NCBI GenBank assembly: GCA_002737665.1
Contig: NSIF01000019.1
Span: 1 to 33,534, forward strand
Direction: 5' to 3'
Length of the DNA: 33,534 nucleotides
DNA from: Flavobacteriales bacterium
Lineage (GTDB): Bacteria; Bacteroidota; Bacteroidia; Palsa-965
Shown one piece after another: positions 17,503 through 26,034 of this stretch (position 1 is its first letter; every line of letters starts with the position of its first letter). Both the position numbers and the translations under genes were made by a program. The notes beneath the pieces were generated by a model. That model ran no database searches and was not told the DNA's origin. It was given only the letters and a program-made list of their open reading frames with translations.

Positions 17503-17535
17503 AAAAAAGCAGATTAGAAATGGTCTGCTTTTTTT
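17503..17535 (+). terminator. Intrinsic terminator after trxA
   Basis: An 11-bp stem AAAAAAGCAGA / TCTGCTTTTTT encloses a 10-base loop and runs straight into a T-tract (TTTTTTT). It begins 17 bases after the trxA stop. Confidence 0.85.
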
Positions 17536-17566
17536 GTAGGGGAATGGATCATACAAGTTAACTTTG
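17534..17566 (+). promoter_or_regulatory. Probable Bacteroidota promoter upstream of the DUF58 gene
   Basis: TTTG at the end of the trxA terminator is followed, after a 22-base spacer, by an exact TAnnTTTG box (TAACTTTG at 17559-17566). If used, it would give the DUF58 gene an untranslated leader of about 195 nt that contains the direct repeats and the structured element at 17652-17726. Confidence 0.45.
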
Positions 17567-17592
17567 AATACTGAATTTGGGCATAATCACAG

Positions 17593-17619
17593 AATTTTCA
17601 ATGTATAATTTTCAATGTA
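17593..17619 (+). repeat. Two 13-bp direct repeats, 14-bp period
   Basis: AATTTTCAATGTA occurs at 17593-17605 and again at 17607-17619 with one base between. It lies in the leader of the DUF58 gene. It could be a slippage product or an operator; no function can be assigned. Confidence 0.7.
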
Positions 17620-17651
17620 CTGTGTTAAAGGAAAAATATTTTAAAAGTCTT

Positions 17652-17726
17652 TGCGTGAGGGATAGCAGTGGAAAGCCCACACGCAGGAGGACTTGCAACG
17701 AATAGCCCGACCTGTAGGGACACGCC
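17652..17726 (+). ncRNA. Candidate structured RNA or dispersed repeat element (possibly Flavo-1-like)
   Basis: This 75-base stretch is richer in G and C than the AT-rich DNA around it. It opens with GCGTG, which can pair with CACGC at its 3' end (17721-17725). An internal GTGG-AAAGC-CCAC hairpin (about 17668-17680) and a CC-TGTA-GG mini-hairpin near 17711-17718 lie inside. The segment GGGATAGCAG...GAAAGCCC and the later AATAGCCCGACC resemble a conserved intergenic element I recall from many Bacteroidota genomes; it may be the Flavo-1 RNA motif, but I cannot confirm that from memory. It sits about 40 bases before the ATG of the DUF58 gene. Confidence 0.45.
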
Positions 17727-17768
17727 GTAAAAATCTCAATACCCAAAACTAAATACTCAACACTAGAA

Positions 17769-18698
17769 ATGCCAATAAACCGCCAGGAAATACAACAGTT
17801 CTCTCACCTCGAGCTCATAGCCCGACAGGTAGTAGAAGGTTTTATTACCGGTTTACACAAAAGTCCTTTTCACGGATTTTCAGTTGAGTTTGCGGAACAT
17901 CGATTGTATAACTCAGGAGAATCAACTAAGCACATTGATTGGAAACTTTACGGACGAACAGATAAAATGTTTGTAAAACGTTACGAAGAAGAAACCAATT
18001 TACGTTGTCATTTAGTAATTGACCATTCCTCTTCCATGTATTTTCCATTGCCCGAAAAAGGAAAGAAAGAACCACTAAACAAAATTACATTTTCAGTTCA
18101 GTGTGCGGCTGCAATTGCAGAACTATTACGCATGCAGAGAGACGCAGTTGGATTAAGTGTTTTTGGAGAAGAAGTTGAAGTACACACACCTGCTAGAAGT
18201 AGTAATGTGCATCATAAGTTATTATTCAACGAACTTGAAAAATTACTAAGTATTCCCTCTGAAAATAAAAAAACAAAAACCTTCGCTGTAGAAGCTTTGC
18301 ATCAGATTGCTGAAAGTATACATAACCGTTCGCTCGTAATTATTTTCAGTGACATGTTTGATTCCAGAACGGAGTCGGAAGAACTTTTTTCAGCTCTCCA
18401 ACACCTGCGACATAATCGGCACGAAGTCATTCTTTTCCATGTTACCGACAAACAACATGAATTGGATTTTGAATATGAAAATCGGCCTTACACGTTTGTG
18501 GATATGGAGTCGGGTGAAGAGGTAAAAGTTCAACCCAATGAAATTAAAGACTCTTATATCAAAACCATCACCGAGTTTAAGCAAAATCTCAAATTACGCT
18601 GTGGCCAATACCGGATTGACTTTGTGGAAGCGGATATTAATGAGGGCTTTAAACAAGTACTTCTGCCCTACCTGCTAAAGCGAACAAGGATGCTTTAG
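17769..18698 (+). CDS. DUF58-domain protein with a VWA-like fold
   Basis: A 309-residue soluble protein. The DUF58 signature near residues 50-75 reads RLYNSGESTKHIDWKLYGRTD, followed by KRYEEETNLRCHLVIDHSSSMYF, in which DHSSSM is a MIDAS-like D-x-S-x-S motif of von Willebrand A domains. A second metal-loop-like segment IIFSDMFDSRTE lies near residue 195. DUF58 proteins usually work with MoxR-type AAA ATPases and BatA/BatB proteins in the Bacteroidota; none is adjacent here. It sits between trxA and kup and appears to have its own promoter and a long leader containing a structured element. Confidence 0.9.
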   Translation: MPINRQEIQQFSHLELIARQVVEGFITGLHKSPFHGFSVEFAEHRLYNSGESTKHIDWKLYGRTDKMFVKRYEEETNLRCHLVIDHSSSMYFPLPEKGKKEPLNKITFSVQCAAAIAELLRMQRDAVGLSVFGEEVEVHTPARSSNVHHKLLFNELEKLLSIPSENKKTKTFAVEALHQIAESIHNRSLVIIFSDMFDSRTESEELFSALQHLRHNRHEVILFHVTDKQHELDFEYENRPYTFVDMESGEEVKVQPNEIKDSYIKTITEFKQNLKLRCGQYRIDFVEADINEGFKQVLLPYLLKRTRML

Positions 18699-18719
18699 CA
18701 ATTAATTATTTTCATTTTC

Positions 18720-18751
18720 TTGAATATGGAACTTAAAACCCCATAACTTTG
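18720..18751 (+). promoter_or_regulatory. Bacteroidota promoter of kup (TTG / TAACTTTG)
   Basis: TTG at 18720-18722 is followed by a 21-base spacer and an exact TAnnTTTG box, TAACTTTG, at 18744-18751. The kup ATG follows 21 bases later. This is the best -33/-7 pair in the window. Confidence 0.7.
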
Positions 18752-18772
18752 CCAAGATTTTAATTAAGCTAA

Positions 18773-20731
18773 ATGTCAAACAATGGTAGTGTCCACAGCA
18801 AAGTTACCTCTGCAGGACTACTTATTACTCTAGGAATTATTTTCGGCGATATTGGTACATCTCCTTTGTATGTGCTAAAAGCCATCGTTGGTGATCAACC
18901 CATTGATATTGACACTGTTTTAGGTGGTGTTTCCTGTATTTTTTGGACCCTCACATTACAAACAACTATCAAGTATGTTATCCTCACTCTTCGCGCAGAC
19001 AATAAAGGTGAAGGTGGAATTTTTGCACTGTATGCATTAGTAAAGAAAACAAAAGTAAAATGGCTCATGTACCCAGCACTTATTGGTGGAAGTGCTGTTT
19101 TAGCAGAAGGAATTATTACACCACCAATTTCCGTTTCTTCCGCTGTTGAAGGATTACACATGACGGAAATGTTCAGAAATATTGAAACTGTTCCGATCAT
19201 TATTGCCATTATCGCAGGTTTATTTTTCCTTCAACAATTTGGAACAAATTTTCTCGGAAAGTTTTTTGGACCGGTAATGCTTATTTGGTTTTCCATGATT
19301 GGCGTTTTGGGATTATCGCAATTAGTTGGAATGCCTTCAGTTCTTGCTGCAGCAAATCCATATTACGCATACAAATTATTGGTCCTGCATCCGGGAGGAT
19401 TCTGGTTATTGGGAGCAGTTTTCCTATGTACAACCGGAGCCGAAGCGCTATACTCTGATTTAGGACATTGCGGAAGAAAAAATATTCGCATCAGTTGGAT
19501 CTTTGTAAAAACAATGTTGCTTCTCAATTATTTCGGTCAGTCTGCATATTTAATTACACTGAAAGGACAGTACCTAAATGACAACAACAACCCATTTTAT
19601 TCAATCATGCCAGCTTGGTTTCTGCCAACCGGTATAGCTATAGCTACTGTAGCAACTATTGTGGCTAGTCAGGCACTTATCAGTGGTTCATTTACCCTCA
19701 TTAATGAAGGTATGCGTTTGAATTTCTGGCCGAAAGTAAAAATCAAATTTCCTACTGCACTTCGTGGACAATTATATATTCCATCTGTCAATTGGTTGCT
19801 GATGATTGGATGTATCGGCGTTGTACTTTATTTTCGTGAATCAAAAAATATGGAAGCGGCATACGGCTTAACCATTATTTTAGGAATGGTGATGTCCTCA
19901 CGATTGTTGTATTATTTTATGAGAATAAAACATTACAATAAATTTTACATTTATTTATTCAGTGTTGTTTTTCTAATAGTAGAAATAGCATTCCTTATTG
20001 CTAATATGAGCAAGTTTACACATGGTGGATGGTTGAGCTTAGGAATAGCAAGTGTTTTATTTACTGTTATGTATTGCTGGCAGATGGCAAGAAAAATCAG
20101 AAACCGTTACCTGGAATTTGTAAAACTCGATGATTATTTACCAACCTTAAATCACCTGAGCAGAGATCTATCCGTAACAAAATATGCCACACATTTGGTT
20201 TATTTAACCAGTGCTGATAATCATGATGAGATTGAAACGAAAATCATGTATTCCATTTTTCAAAAGCAACCAAAGCGTGCCGATATTTATTGGTTTGTTC
20301 ATGTTGACTTGAAAGACGAACCCTATCGAATGGATTATGCAGTAAAAGAAATTATTAAGGATGATGTTTACAGAATAGACTTCAAATTAGGATTCCGTGT
20401 TGCTCCGCGCATTAATTTGTTGTTCAGAAAAGTTGTGGAAGACATGGTAAAAAACAAAGAAGTTGATATCACCAGTCGTTATGAATCCTTATCACGTCAG
20501 AATGTAATCGGCGATTTCCGTTTCGTTGTTATTGAAAAACATTTGTCGTACGATAACGAATTCCCATTCGGAGAAAAAATTGTTCTGGATATTTACGGCT
20601 TCCTGAAACATTTCAGTCAATCAGAAGAAAGTGCTTTCGGTTTGGATACAAGTTCAGTTGTAGTTGAAAAAGTTCCGATAGTAATTGCTCCAACAAGAGA
20701 TATAAATTTAACTAGAATTTATAAGGATTAA
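18773..20731 (+). CDS. kup: Kup-family potassium uptake transporter
   Basis: A 652-residue KUP/HAK/KT protein. The N-terminal signature GIIFGDIGTSPLYVLKAI begins near residue 22, and the family motif GEGGIFALYALV follows near 80. About twelve hydrophobic helices fill residues 15-440, including EGIITPPISVSSAVEG and TTGAEALYSDLGHCG. The C-terminal 200 residues form the cytosolic domain typical of the family. It imports K+, probably with protons, across the inner membrane. It has its own promoter, and the DUF4249 gene starts only 8 bases after its stop, so the two are likely co-transcribed. Confidence 0.96.
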   Translation: MSNNGSVHSKVTSAGLLITLGIIFGDIGTSPLYVLKAIVGDQPIDIDTVLGGVSCIFWTLTLQTTIKYVILTLRADNKGEGGIFALYALVKKTKVKWLMYPALIGGSAVLAEGIITPPISVSSAVEGLHMTEMFRNIETVPIIIAIIAGLFFLQQFGTNFLGKFFGPVMLIWFSMIGVLGLSQLVGMPSVLAAANPYYAYKLLVLHPGGFWLLGAVFLCTTGAEALYSDLGHCGRKNIRISWIFVKTMLLLNYFGQSAYLITLKGQYLNDNNNPFYSIMPAWFLPTGIAIATVATIVASQALISGSFTLINEGMRLNFWPKVKIKFPTALRGQLYIPSVNWLLMIGCIGVVLYFRESKNMEAAYGLTIILGMVMSSRLLYYFMRIKHYNKFYIYLFSVVFLIVEIAFLIANMSKFTHGGWLSLGIASVLFTVMYCWQMARKIRNRYLEFVKLDDYLPTLNHLSRDLSVTKYATHLVYLTSADNHDEIETKIMYSIFQKQPKRADIYWFVHVDLKDEPYRMDYAVKEIIKDDVYRIDFKLGFRVAPRINLLFRKVVEDMVKNKEVDITSRYESLSRQNVIGDFRFVVIEKHLSYDNEFPFGEKIVLDIYGFLKHFSQSEESAFGLDTSSVVVEKVPIVIAPTRDINLTRIYKD

Positions 20732-20739
20732 AAAAACAC

Positions 20740-21783
20740 ATGAAAAAAGTTTTGATTTTTAGTTCTCTTGTATTTCTTTTCTGCACCTGCAGTACCGAAC
20801 TTGATATGCTCGACAATTGGAAAGAAACTACAGTCGTTTACTGTTTGTTCGACCAATCGCAACCCAAGCAATATGTAAGAATAGAAAAGGCATTTTTAGG
20901 ACCTGACAATGCACTTTCAATGGCTCAAAATTATGATTCCATTTATTACATCAATCAATTGGATGTTTGGATGCAGGAGATTGACCAAAATGGTGTTGTT
21001 GTTAATTATTTTCAATTGAGTCCTGATACAATACCCAATAAAGAACCGGGAATTTTTTACGCTCCAAACTATGTTCTTTATTCAATGAATACACCTGTAA
21101 TAAATGCAACACATAGTTTCAAGCTTATCATCACAAATGTGAACACAGGGAATGTTGTAGATGCAACAACTACAATCATAAAAGATTTTAATATCACCAG
21201 GCCATCTGGTCCAACATTAAGTCTAATAAAAATTTCCCCTACCACAATGATAGACGTACAATGGGCTGGAACACCAAACGCTCGCATTTACCAAGTAAGC
21301 TGCAAATTTCACTATAAGGAGCGTGACTTAAGTAATAACATAACTTTTAAAGTTGCACCTGAATGGACTATTTCTAGTATTGAAACTGATTCTATTTCTG
21401 CAAATACAGCTCATGGTATTTCATTCGACCCAAATGCTTTTTACAAATACCTGGCAACCGTTTTATCAAATGACCCCAACGTGAGTGCTAGAGAATCTGA
21501 TTACCTTGAATTTATTGTTTATGCCGGTGGTGAAGCACTTCAAACATTTATGGCAGTCAACAGTCCGTCAAATTCATTAGTGCAAGAAAGACCGCTTTAT
21601 ACAAACATCAACAATGGACTTGGTGTGTTTTCTTGCAGGTATCAAAAAGTCAAAACTAATTTAACGATCACTCCACAAACTGAAGACACACTTTCAAAAG
21701 GACAATATTCCTGTCACCTGCAGTTCCTCGATCGCAATGAAACGATTACTAATATCCTTGATCTTCCCCCTGGTTGTCAATAA
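20740..21783 (+). CDS. DUF4249-family lipoprotein
   Basis: A 347-residue exported protein. The leader MKKVLIFSSLVFLFCTC ends in a cysteine-containing lipobox-like site, with Cys15 or Cys17 as the likely lipid attachment point, so it is probably an outer-membrane lipoprotein. The N-terminal mature segment WKETTVVYCLFDQSQPKQYVRIEKAFLG fits the DUF4249 pattern in which an Ig-like domain opens with a V-x-x-x-L and a Q-x-V-x-I strand. DUF4249 genes usually follow a TonB-dependent receptor; here the upstream neighbour is kup, 8 bases away, which is unusual. A strong terminator follows the gene. Function is unknown; a role in outer-membrane uptake is only suggested by the family's usual context. Confidence 0.8.
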   Translation: MKKVLIFSSLVFLFCTCSTELDMLDNWKETTVVYCLFDQSQPKQYVRIEKAFLGPDNALSMAQNYDSIYYINQLDVWMQEIDQNGVVVNYFQLSPDTIPNKEPGIFYAPNYVLYSMNTPVINATHSFKLIITNVNTGNVVDATTTIIKDFNITRPSGPTLSLIKISPTTMIDVQWAGTPNARIYQVSCKFHYKERDLSNNITFKVAPEWTISSIETDSISANTAHGISFDPNAFYKYLATVLSNDPNVSARESDYLEFIVYAGGEALQTFMAVNSPSNSLVQERPLYTNINNGLGVFSCRYQKVKTNLTITPQTEDTLSKGQYSCHLQFLDRNETITNILDLPPGCQ

Positions 21784-21802
21784 CTAATTAGCTCCTAATA
21801 TG

Positions 21803-21835
21803 AAACGGCATTTTGAATAAAAGTGCCGTTTTGTC
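21803..21835 (+). terminator. Intrinsic terminator after the kup-DUF4249 unit
   Basis: The 8-bp stem AAACGGCA (21803-21810) / TGCCGTTT (21824-21831) is extended by TTTT/AAAA inside a GAAT loop with one bulged G. A short T-rich tail (TTTTG) follows. It begins 20 bases after the DUF4249 stop and separates this unit from dnaK. Confidence 0.8.
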
Positions 21836-21876
21836 ATTAATTATAGCTTAAATAATGAAATGATGACGCTTAAATC

Positions 21877-21906
21877 TGCCAATTGACCCTTGGCATACCA
21901 ATTGAC
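21877..21906 (+). repeat. Direct and inverted repeats upstream of dnaK
   Basis: CCAATTGAC occurs at 21879-21887 and 21898-21906, a 19-bp period. Overlapping inverted repeats are TGCCAA / TTGGCA (21877-21882 with 21890-21895) and TTGG-CATA-CCAA (21890-21901). The right-hand copy supplies the -35-like TTGAC of the candidate dnaK promoter, so the array could be an operator. Confidence 0.6.
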
Positions 21907-21929
21907 TTAGGGGGATAACTAAATATAAT
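21902..21929 (+). promoter_or_regulatory. Candidate sigma70-style promoter of dnaK (TTGACT-N16-TATAAT)
   Basis: TTGACT at 21902-21907, a 16-base spacer, and TATAAT at 21924-21929 match the E. coli housekeeping consensus at 11 of 12 positions. Transcription from it would start near 21936, giving a leader of only about 8 nt before the ATG at 21944. The usual Bacteroidota box TAnnTTTG is not found in this upstream region. Confidence 0.45.
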
Positions 21930-21943
21930 TAACAAATACTTTT

Positions 21944-23851
21944 ATGGGTAAAATCATTGGAATCGACTTAGGAACAACTAACTCCTGTGTATCGGTAATG
22001 GAAGGCAACGAGCCCGTTGTTATTCCAAATTCAGAAGGGCATCGTACAACACCTTCTATAGTAGCATTCGTAGAGAACGGCGAAAGAAAAGTTGGAGAAC
22101 CTGCAAAACGACAGGCAATTACTAATCCTACAAAAACGATTTATTCAATTAAGCGTTTTATGGGACATATTTTTGAAGAGATAAAGGATGAAGTTAGTCG
22201 CGTACCTTATAAAGTTGTAAAAGGTGATAACAACACACCACGAGTTCAGATAGACGATCGCAAATACTCACCACAGGAAATTTCTGCTATCATTCTTCAG
22301 AAAATGAAGAAAACTGCAGAAGATTATTTAGGTATGGAAGTGAGCGAAGCTGTTATTACAGTTCCTGCATATTTTAATGACGCGCAACGCCAGGCCACCA
22401 AAGAAGCGGGTGAAATTGCTGGATTAAAAGTTCGAAGAATCATTAATGAACCAACAGCTGCCGCATTAGCTTACGGTCTTGACAAAAAAAATCAGGAAAT
22501 GAAAATTGTGGTGTTTGATTGTGGTGGTGGAACGCACGACGTTTCTGTTCTTGAATTAGGCGACGGCGTATTTGAAGTGAAATCAACAGACGGAGATACA
22601 CACCTTGGTGGCGACGATTTTGATCAAAAAATTATTGATTGGTTAGTGGCTGAATTCAAATCAGAAAACGGACTTGACCTTTCAAAAGATCCGATGGCGT
22701 TACAACGCTTGAAAGAAGGTGCTGAAAAAGCGAAAATTGAACTTTCGAGTACGGCAACTACCGAAATTAACTTACCATACATCATGCCTGTCGATGGAAT
22801 TCCAAAACATCTTGTGCGGACGCTAACACGTGCAAAATTTGAGCAATTGGTTGATGATTTAATAAAACGTACAATTGAGCCATGCAAAACTGCGCTTAAA
22901 AACTCCGGGTATTCTGTGAATGACATCAACGAAGTTATTTTAGTTGGTGGATCAACACGTATTCCAGCTATTGTTGATGCAGTACAGAAATTTTTTGGCA
23001 AAGCACCTTCCAAAGGTGTAAATCCAGATGAGGTTGTGGCTTTAGGAGCGGCAATTCAAGGCGGAGTTTTAACAGGCGAAGTAAAGGATGTGTTATTACT
23101 TGACGTAACACCTTTGTCAATGGGTATCGAAACATATGGTGGCGTATGCACAAAGCTGATAGAGGCAAATACAACCATTCCTACAAAAAAATCAGAAACA
23201 TTTTCAACCGCTTCCGATAATCAACCATCTGTAGAAATTCATATCCTACAAGGAGAACGTCCGATGGCAAAAGATAACCGCACACTTGGTCGATTTGTTC
23301 TTGATGGAATTCCATCAGCTCCACGTGGTGTTCCACAAGTAGAGGTAACATTCGACGTTGATGCAAATGGTATTTTAAATGTAAGCGCAAAAGATAAGAA
23401 TACTGGTAAATCACAAAATATTCGGATCGAAGCTTCTAGCGGATTGTCGAAAGATGAAATAGAAAAAATGAAACGTGAAGCTGAAATAAATGCAGAGTCA
23501 GATAAAAAATTAAAAGAAGAAGTGGAAAAAATAAATCAGGCTGATGGATTAATTTTTCAAACTGAAAAACAGCTAAAAGAATACGGAGATAAACTACCTG
23601 CCGACAAAAAAGCTCCTATTGAAGAAGCCCTTGCTGAATTGAAAAAAGCACATGCTGATAAAAACATCCCTGCTATTGACTCTGGACTGGAGAAATTACA
23701 GACTGTAGTACAAGGAATGTATGAAGCTATGAAAGGTGCAGAAGGTGCAAATCCATCTAATGAAGAAACACCAAATCCAGAACAAAAAGGCAAAGACGCA
23801 GAAGTAACTGATGTAGATTTTGAAGAGGTAAAGGAAGAGGAAAAGAAATAA
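21944..23851 (+). CDS. dnaK: Chaperone DnaK (Hsp70)
   Basis: A 635-residue Hsp70. The nucleotide-binding domain has the phosphate-1 motif [15 protein letters not shown], the phosphate-2 motif [29 protein letters not shown] and the adenosine motif [10 protein letters not shown]. The substrate domain starts near residue 390 ([14 protein letters not shown]), and a helical lid ends in the acidic tail [16 protein letters not shown]. The phosphate-2 loop has His where E. coli DnaK has Phe (GGGTFD); I recall GGGTHD from Flavobacteriia, so it looks lineage-typical. It refolds proteins with DnaJ and GrpE, neither of which is in the window. It stands alone between terminators, with a repeat-containing upstream region. 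Confidence 0.98.
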   Translation: MGKIIGIDLGTTNSCVSVMEGNEPVVIPNSEGHRTTPSIVAFVENGERKVGEPAKRQAITNPTKTIYSIKRFMGHIFEEIKDEVSRVPYKVVKGDNNTPRVQIDDRKYSPQEISAIILQKMKKTAEDYLGMEVSEAVITVPAYFNDAQRQATKEAGEIAGLKVRRIINEPTAAALAYGLDKKNQEMKIVVFDCGGGTHDVSVLELGDGVFEVKSTDGDTHLGGDDFDQKIIDWLVAEFKSENGLDLSKDPMALQRLKEGAEKAKIELSSTATTEINLPYIMPVDGIPKHLVRTLTRAKFEQLVDDLIKRTIEPCKTALKNSGYSVNDINEVILVGGSTRIPAIVDAVQKFFGKAPSKGVNPDEVVALGAAIQGGVLTGEVKDVLLLDVTPLSMGIETYGGVCTKLIEANTTIPTKKSETFSTASDNQPSVEIHILQGERPMAKDNRTLGRFVLDGIPSAPRGVPQVEVTFDVDANGILNVSAKDKNTGKSQNIRIEASSGLSKDEIEKMKREAEINAESDKKLKEEVEKINQADGLIFQTEKQLKEYGDKLPADKKAPIEEALAELKKAHADKNIPAIDSGLEKLQTVVQGMYEAMKGAEGANPSNEETPNPEQKGKDAEVTDVDFEEVKEEEKK

Positions 23852-23867
23852 ATATAAATCTTAAACT

Positions 23868-23900
23868 AAAAAAAGGATGGAAAATTTTCATCCTTTTTTT
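23868..23900 (+). terminator. Intrinsic terminator after dnaK
   Basis: A 12-bp stem AAAAAAAGGATG / CATCCTTTTTTT with a 9-base loop GAAAATTTT ends in a T-run. It begins 16 bases after the dnaK stop. Confidence 0.88.
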
Positions 23901-23923
23901 ATGAATTCTCGTAACTAATTATT

Positions 23924-24062
23924 GTCTGTCCATATTGTCGTGAGTCTGATTCATAATGTTCGAGTTCGAGGCTTGCGAAGTTTTGAAAATAAAGGAGTTT
24001 ACTTTTGTAAATGACTGTTTTCAAAACAAGCATAACGAAGAAATGGGACATTATGGACAGAC
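23924..24062. repeat. 139-bp nested inverted-repeat element (MITE-like)
   Basis: The ends are 16-bp inverted repeats, GTCTGTCCATATTGTC and GACATTATGGACAGAC, with one mismatch. Inside lies a second perfect inverted repeat GTTTTGAAAA / TTTTCAAAAC, and at the centre a TTTAC-TTTT-GTAAA hairpin. CTTG also precedes the inner arm on both sides when the right half is reverse-complemented, so the two halves look like diverged copies, with the left half carrying about 20 extra bases. There is no coding potential. It fills the space between the dnaK terminator and the stop codon of the convergent T9SS gene (2 bases away), and may serve as that gene's terminator hairpin. Confidence 0.7.
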
Positions 24063-24063
24063 T

Positions 24064-26031
24064 CTAATTAGCGACAGCTAATCGTTGTACACCAATCTCA
24101 ATTCCGTCCTGGTCTATTATCTTAAATAAATAAATTCCACTTTTAAGTGACGAAATATCAATAGATGCATTTTCAGAAATAATTTGTGTTGGAAGCACAA
24201 TTCTTCCTGCAATATCAAAAACTGAAACAGTAAATTTCGCAGCCCAATTTTCTAATCCAGAAATATAAACTAAATCATGTGCAGGATTTGGAAATATGGA
24301 AATTGAAGTCATAGGACGTTGTTCAACAACTCCGCTTGCATCGTATTGATCAGCAAATACAGGGCGAATCATTAATGAACCGCTGAAGATGGATTGATTC
24401 CAATTTCCACTTGTATTATAATAAATTTTATCATGATGATCCGTATTGTAATCAAAACCAATATACAATCGATCGATGGCTTGTTGCACCCAACCTATGT
24501 AATAAGTTTGTCCTCCTGAAAGAACGACCGTTCCACTATCTATACCATAGGAAACAAAACGATTTGGAGTTTCAAAATTAAATTCGGGACTCTGGGTATC
24601 TTGAGAATATAGAATAGTTCCCGGCTCATTTCCTTGGTCGCTCCAAACAGTCAAACTAAAAGTTCGTTGTTGAAGATTTGTAATATCTTGCACGGGTAAA
24701 AAATACATTTGAATTGCTTTCAATGTATCGGTAATCCCAAGTGGCATTGTAAACTTATATGCTAATTGAGAATATTGGCCATACAAACCATAACCAACCT
24801 CTGCACTTCCATCATCATACGCATAATAATTATAAAATTTTTGAATGGTAGCACAGGTATCAAAAGTGGTCGCATTCTCCTTTAAAACATGCTTCATTAC
24901 ATAAGTTGTACTATCAGCATTCACTATCGTCTGATCGTAACTATAATTAATAGGAGGATGTGTTAATGGCGCACTATTCATATAACCTGCTGAAAAGTAA
25001 GTAGGACAAATATCTACTGCCCCAGTTAAATTTGGGTATGGTGTTGGGGCGAGAAGATTATTGGATTCATCAAAAACATAATACCAATAAGTAATATTTC
25101 TAGCAGTGATATCATTATTACGAATTTGAACATTGAAATTTGATGCCATCATAGAAGCTTTGTAATGCGTATGAGGAACGGACCAAAAATCAGTAAGACC
25201 TGAAGTTGGAGGATAAACAAATCCAACATCTAAACTGAGCGTATCATTGAAATTGCGATCATCTTTCAAAAAAACTTCGTCTAAGTGCCAATGGTCGTTA
25301 CTCCCACATTGAGAAGCATAATTATGAAATCGGAAACGAAACCCTGAAGTAAAATAAACTGCGCTGTCTAATTTTATTAAACCCAAATGAAAATTAGTGT
25401 CGTTGATTGTAGGTGTATAACCCAAAACATACCAAACAGTTTTCCAAACCGTAGTAAACTGATCAGGATTCCAAGCTGGTATGTTAAAATCGAGTAAGAA
25501 AGAGTCCTGTGTGTTTGGAGCATATCCCCGCCCCTGCGATTCATACCAGAAACTCAAATAAACTGAATCAGCAACAGTGTATGAAGTTAAATCAATCGGA
25601 CGCGACACAAGGTCATCAGCTGGTCCTGTGCTATTGACGGAAGCTAATTCTACATACGGCTGACCATTCCATTTTATTCCATCAAAAGTGCAGACACCAA
25701 GGTTGACAGGAGCAATTGCCCAAGTACGATTAATATAAACTCCAGATGGTTCCACTTGCGAAGGCGGATTCGTAAAAGCTAAATCCCACAAAGAAGTATC
25801 TGGTCTGTGTGAATCATAAGAAAAATTATCACGAAGTCCATTTGAGCTGAGCACAATAGTATCAAATGGAAAGGAAGATGCAGTTCGTGAATTTGATAAT
25901 TTATTTGCATCAGCCATTTGATTGGGGTTCGAAGTTAATGGCACTAAATTTTCTATTGATTGTCCTGCTACCTTTGGAATAAGAGTAGCATTGAAAATTA
26001 AAATCAAAAGAAAATAAAAAATACGCTTCAT
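24064..26031 (-). CDS. Secreted protein with type IX secretion C-terminal sorting domain
   Basis: A 655-residue exported protein. Residues 1-24 are a signal peptide ending VAGQS. Residues of about 55-270 look like a jelly-roll, lectin or MAM-like domain (NFSYDSHRPDTSLWDLAF, DSVYLSFWYESQG, SGFRFRFHNYAS, HWHLDEVFL). A second beta-rich domain spans about 400-560 and is followed by a type A Por sorting domain, SISIFPNPAHDLVYISG...VFDIAGRIV...SLKSGIYLFKI, near 575-655. Such proteins pass the outer membrane through the T9SS and are released or anchored to the surface. No catalytic motif is recognised. The gene starts 3 bases after the stop of the PASTA gene, so it belongs to the ddl-PASTA operon. 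Confidence 0.88.
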   Translation of the reverse strand: MKRIFYFLLILIFNATLIPKVAGQSIENLVPLTSNPNQMADANKLSNSRTASSFPFDTIVLSSNGLRDNFSYDSHRPDTSLWDLAFTNPPSQVEPSGVYINRTWAIAPVNLGVCTFDGIKWNGQPYVELASVNSTGPADDLVSRPIDLTSYTVADSVYLSFWYESQGRGYAPNTQDSFLLDFNIPAWNPDQFTTVWKTVWYVLGYTPTINDTNFHLGLIKLDSAVYFTSGFRFRFHNYASQCGSNDHWHLDEVFLKDDRNFNDTLSLDVGFVYPPTSGLTDFWSVPHTHYKASMMASNFNVQIRNNDITARNITYWYYVFDESNNLLAPTPYPNLTGAVDICPTYFSAGYMNSAPLTHPPINYSYDQTIVNADSTTYVMKHVLKENATTFDTCATIQKFYNYYAYDDGSAEVGYGLYGQYSQLAYKFTMPLGITDTLKAIQMYFLPVQDITNLQQRTFSLTVWSDQGNEPGTILYSQDTQSPEFNFETPNRFVSYGIDSGTVVLSGGQTYYIGWVQQAIDRLYIGFDYNTDHHDKIYYNTSGNWNQSIFSGSLMIRPVFADQYDASGVVEQRPMTSISIFPNPAHDLVYISGLENWAAKFTVSVFDIAGRIVLPTQIISENASIDISSLKSGIYLFKIIDQDGIEIGVQRLAVAN

Positions 26032-26034
26032 TAT

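Noticed and set aside
22450-22570. His for Phe in the DnaK phosphate-2 loop as a sign of a defective chaperone
   Set aside because: GGGTHD is, to my recollection, normal in Flavobacteriia DnaK proteins, and all other motifs are intact.
22624-23013. 129-residue minus-strand ORF inside dnaK
   Set aside because: Antisense to the most conserved part of DnaK; a common artefact of dnaK codon use.
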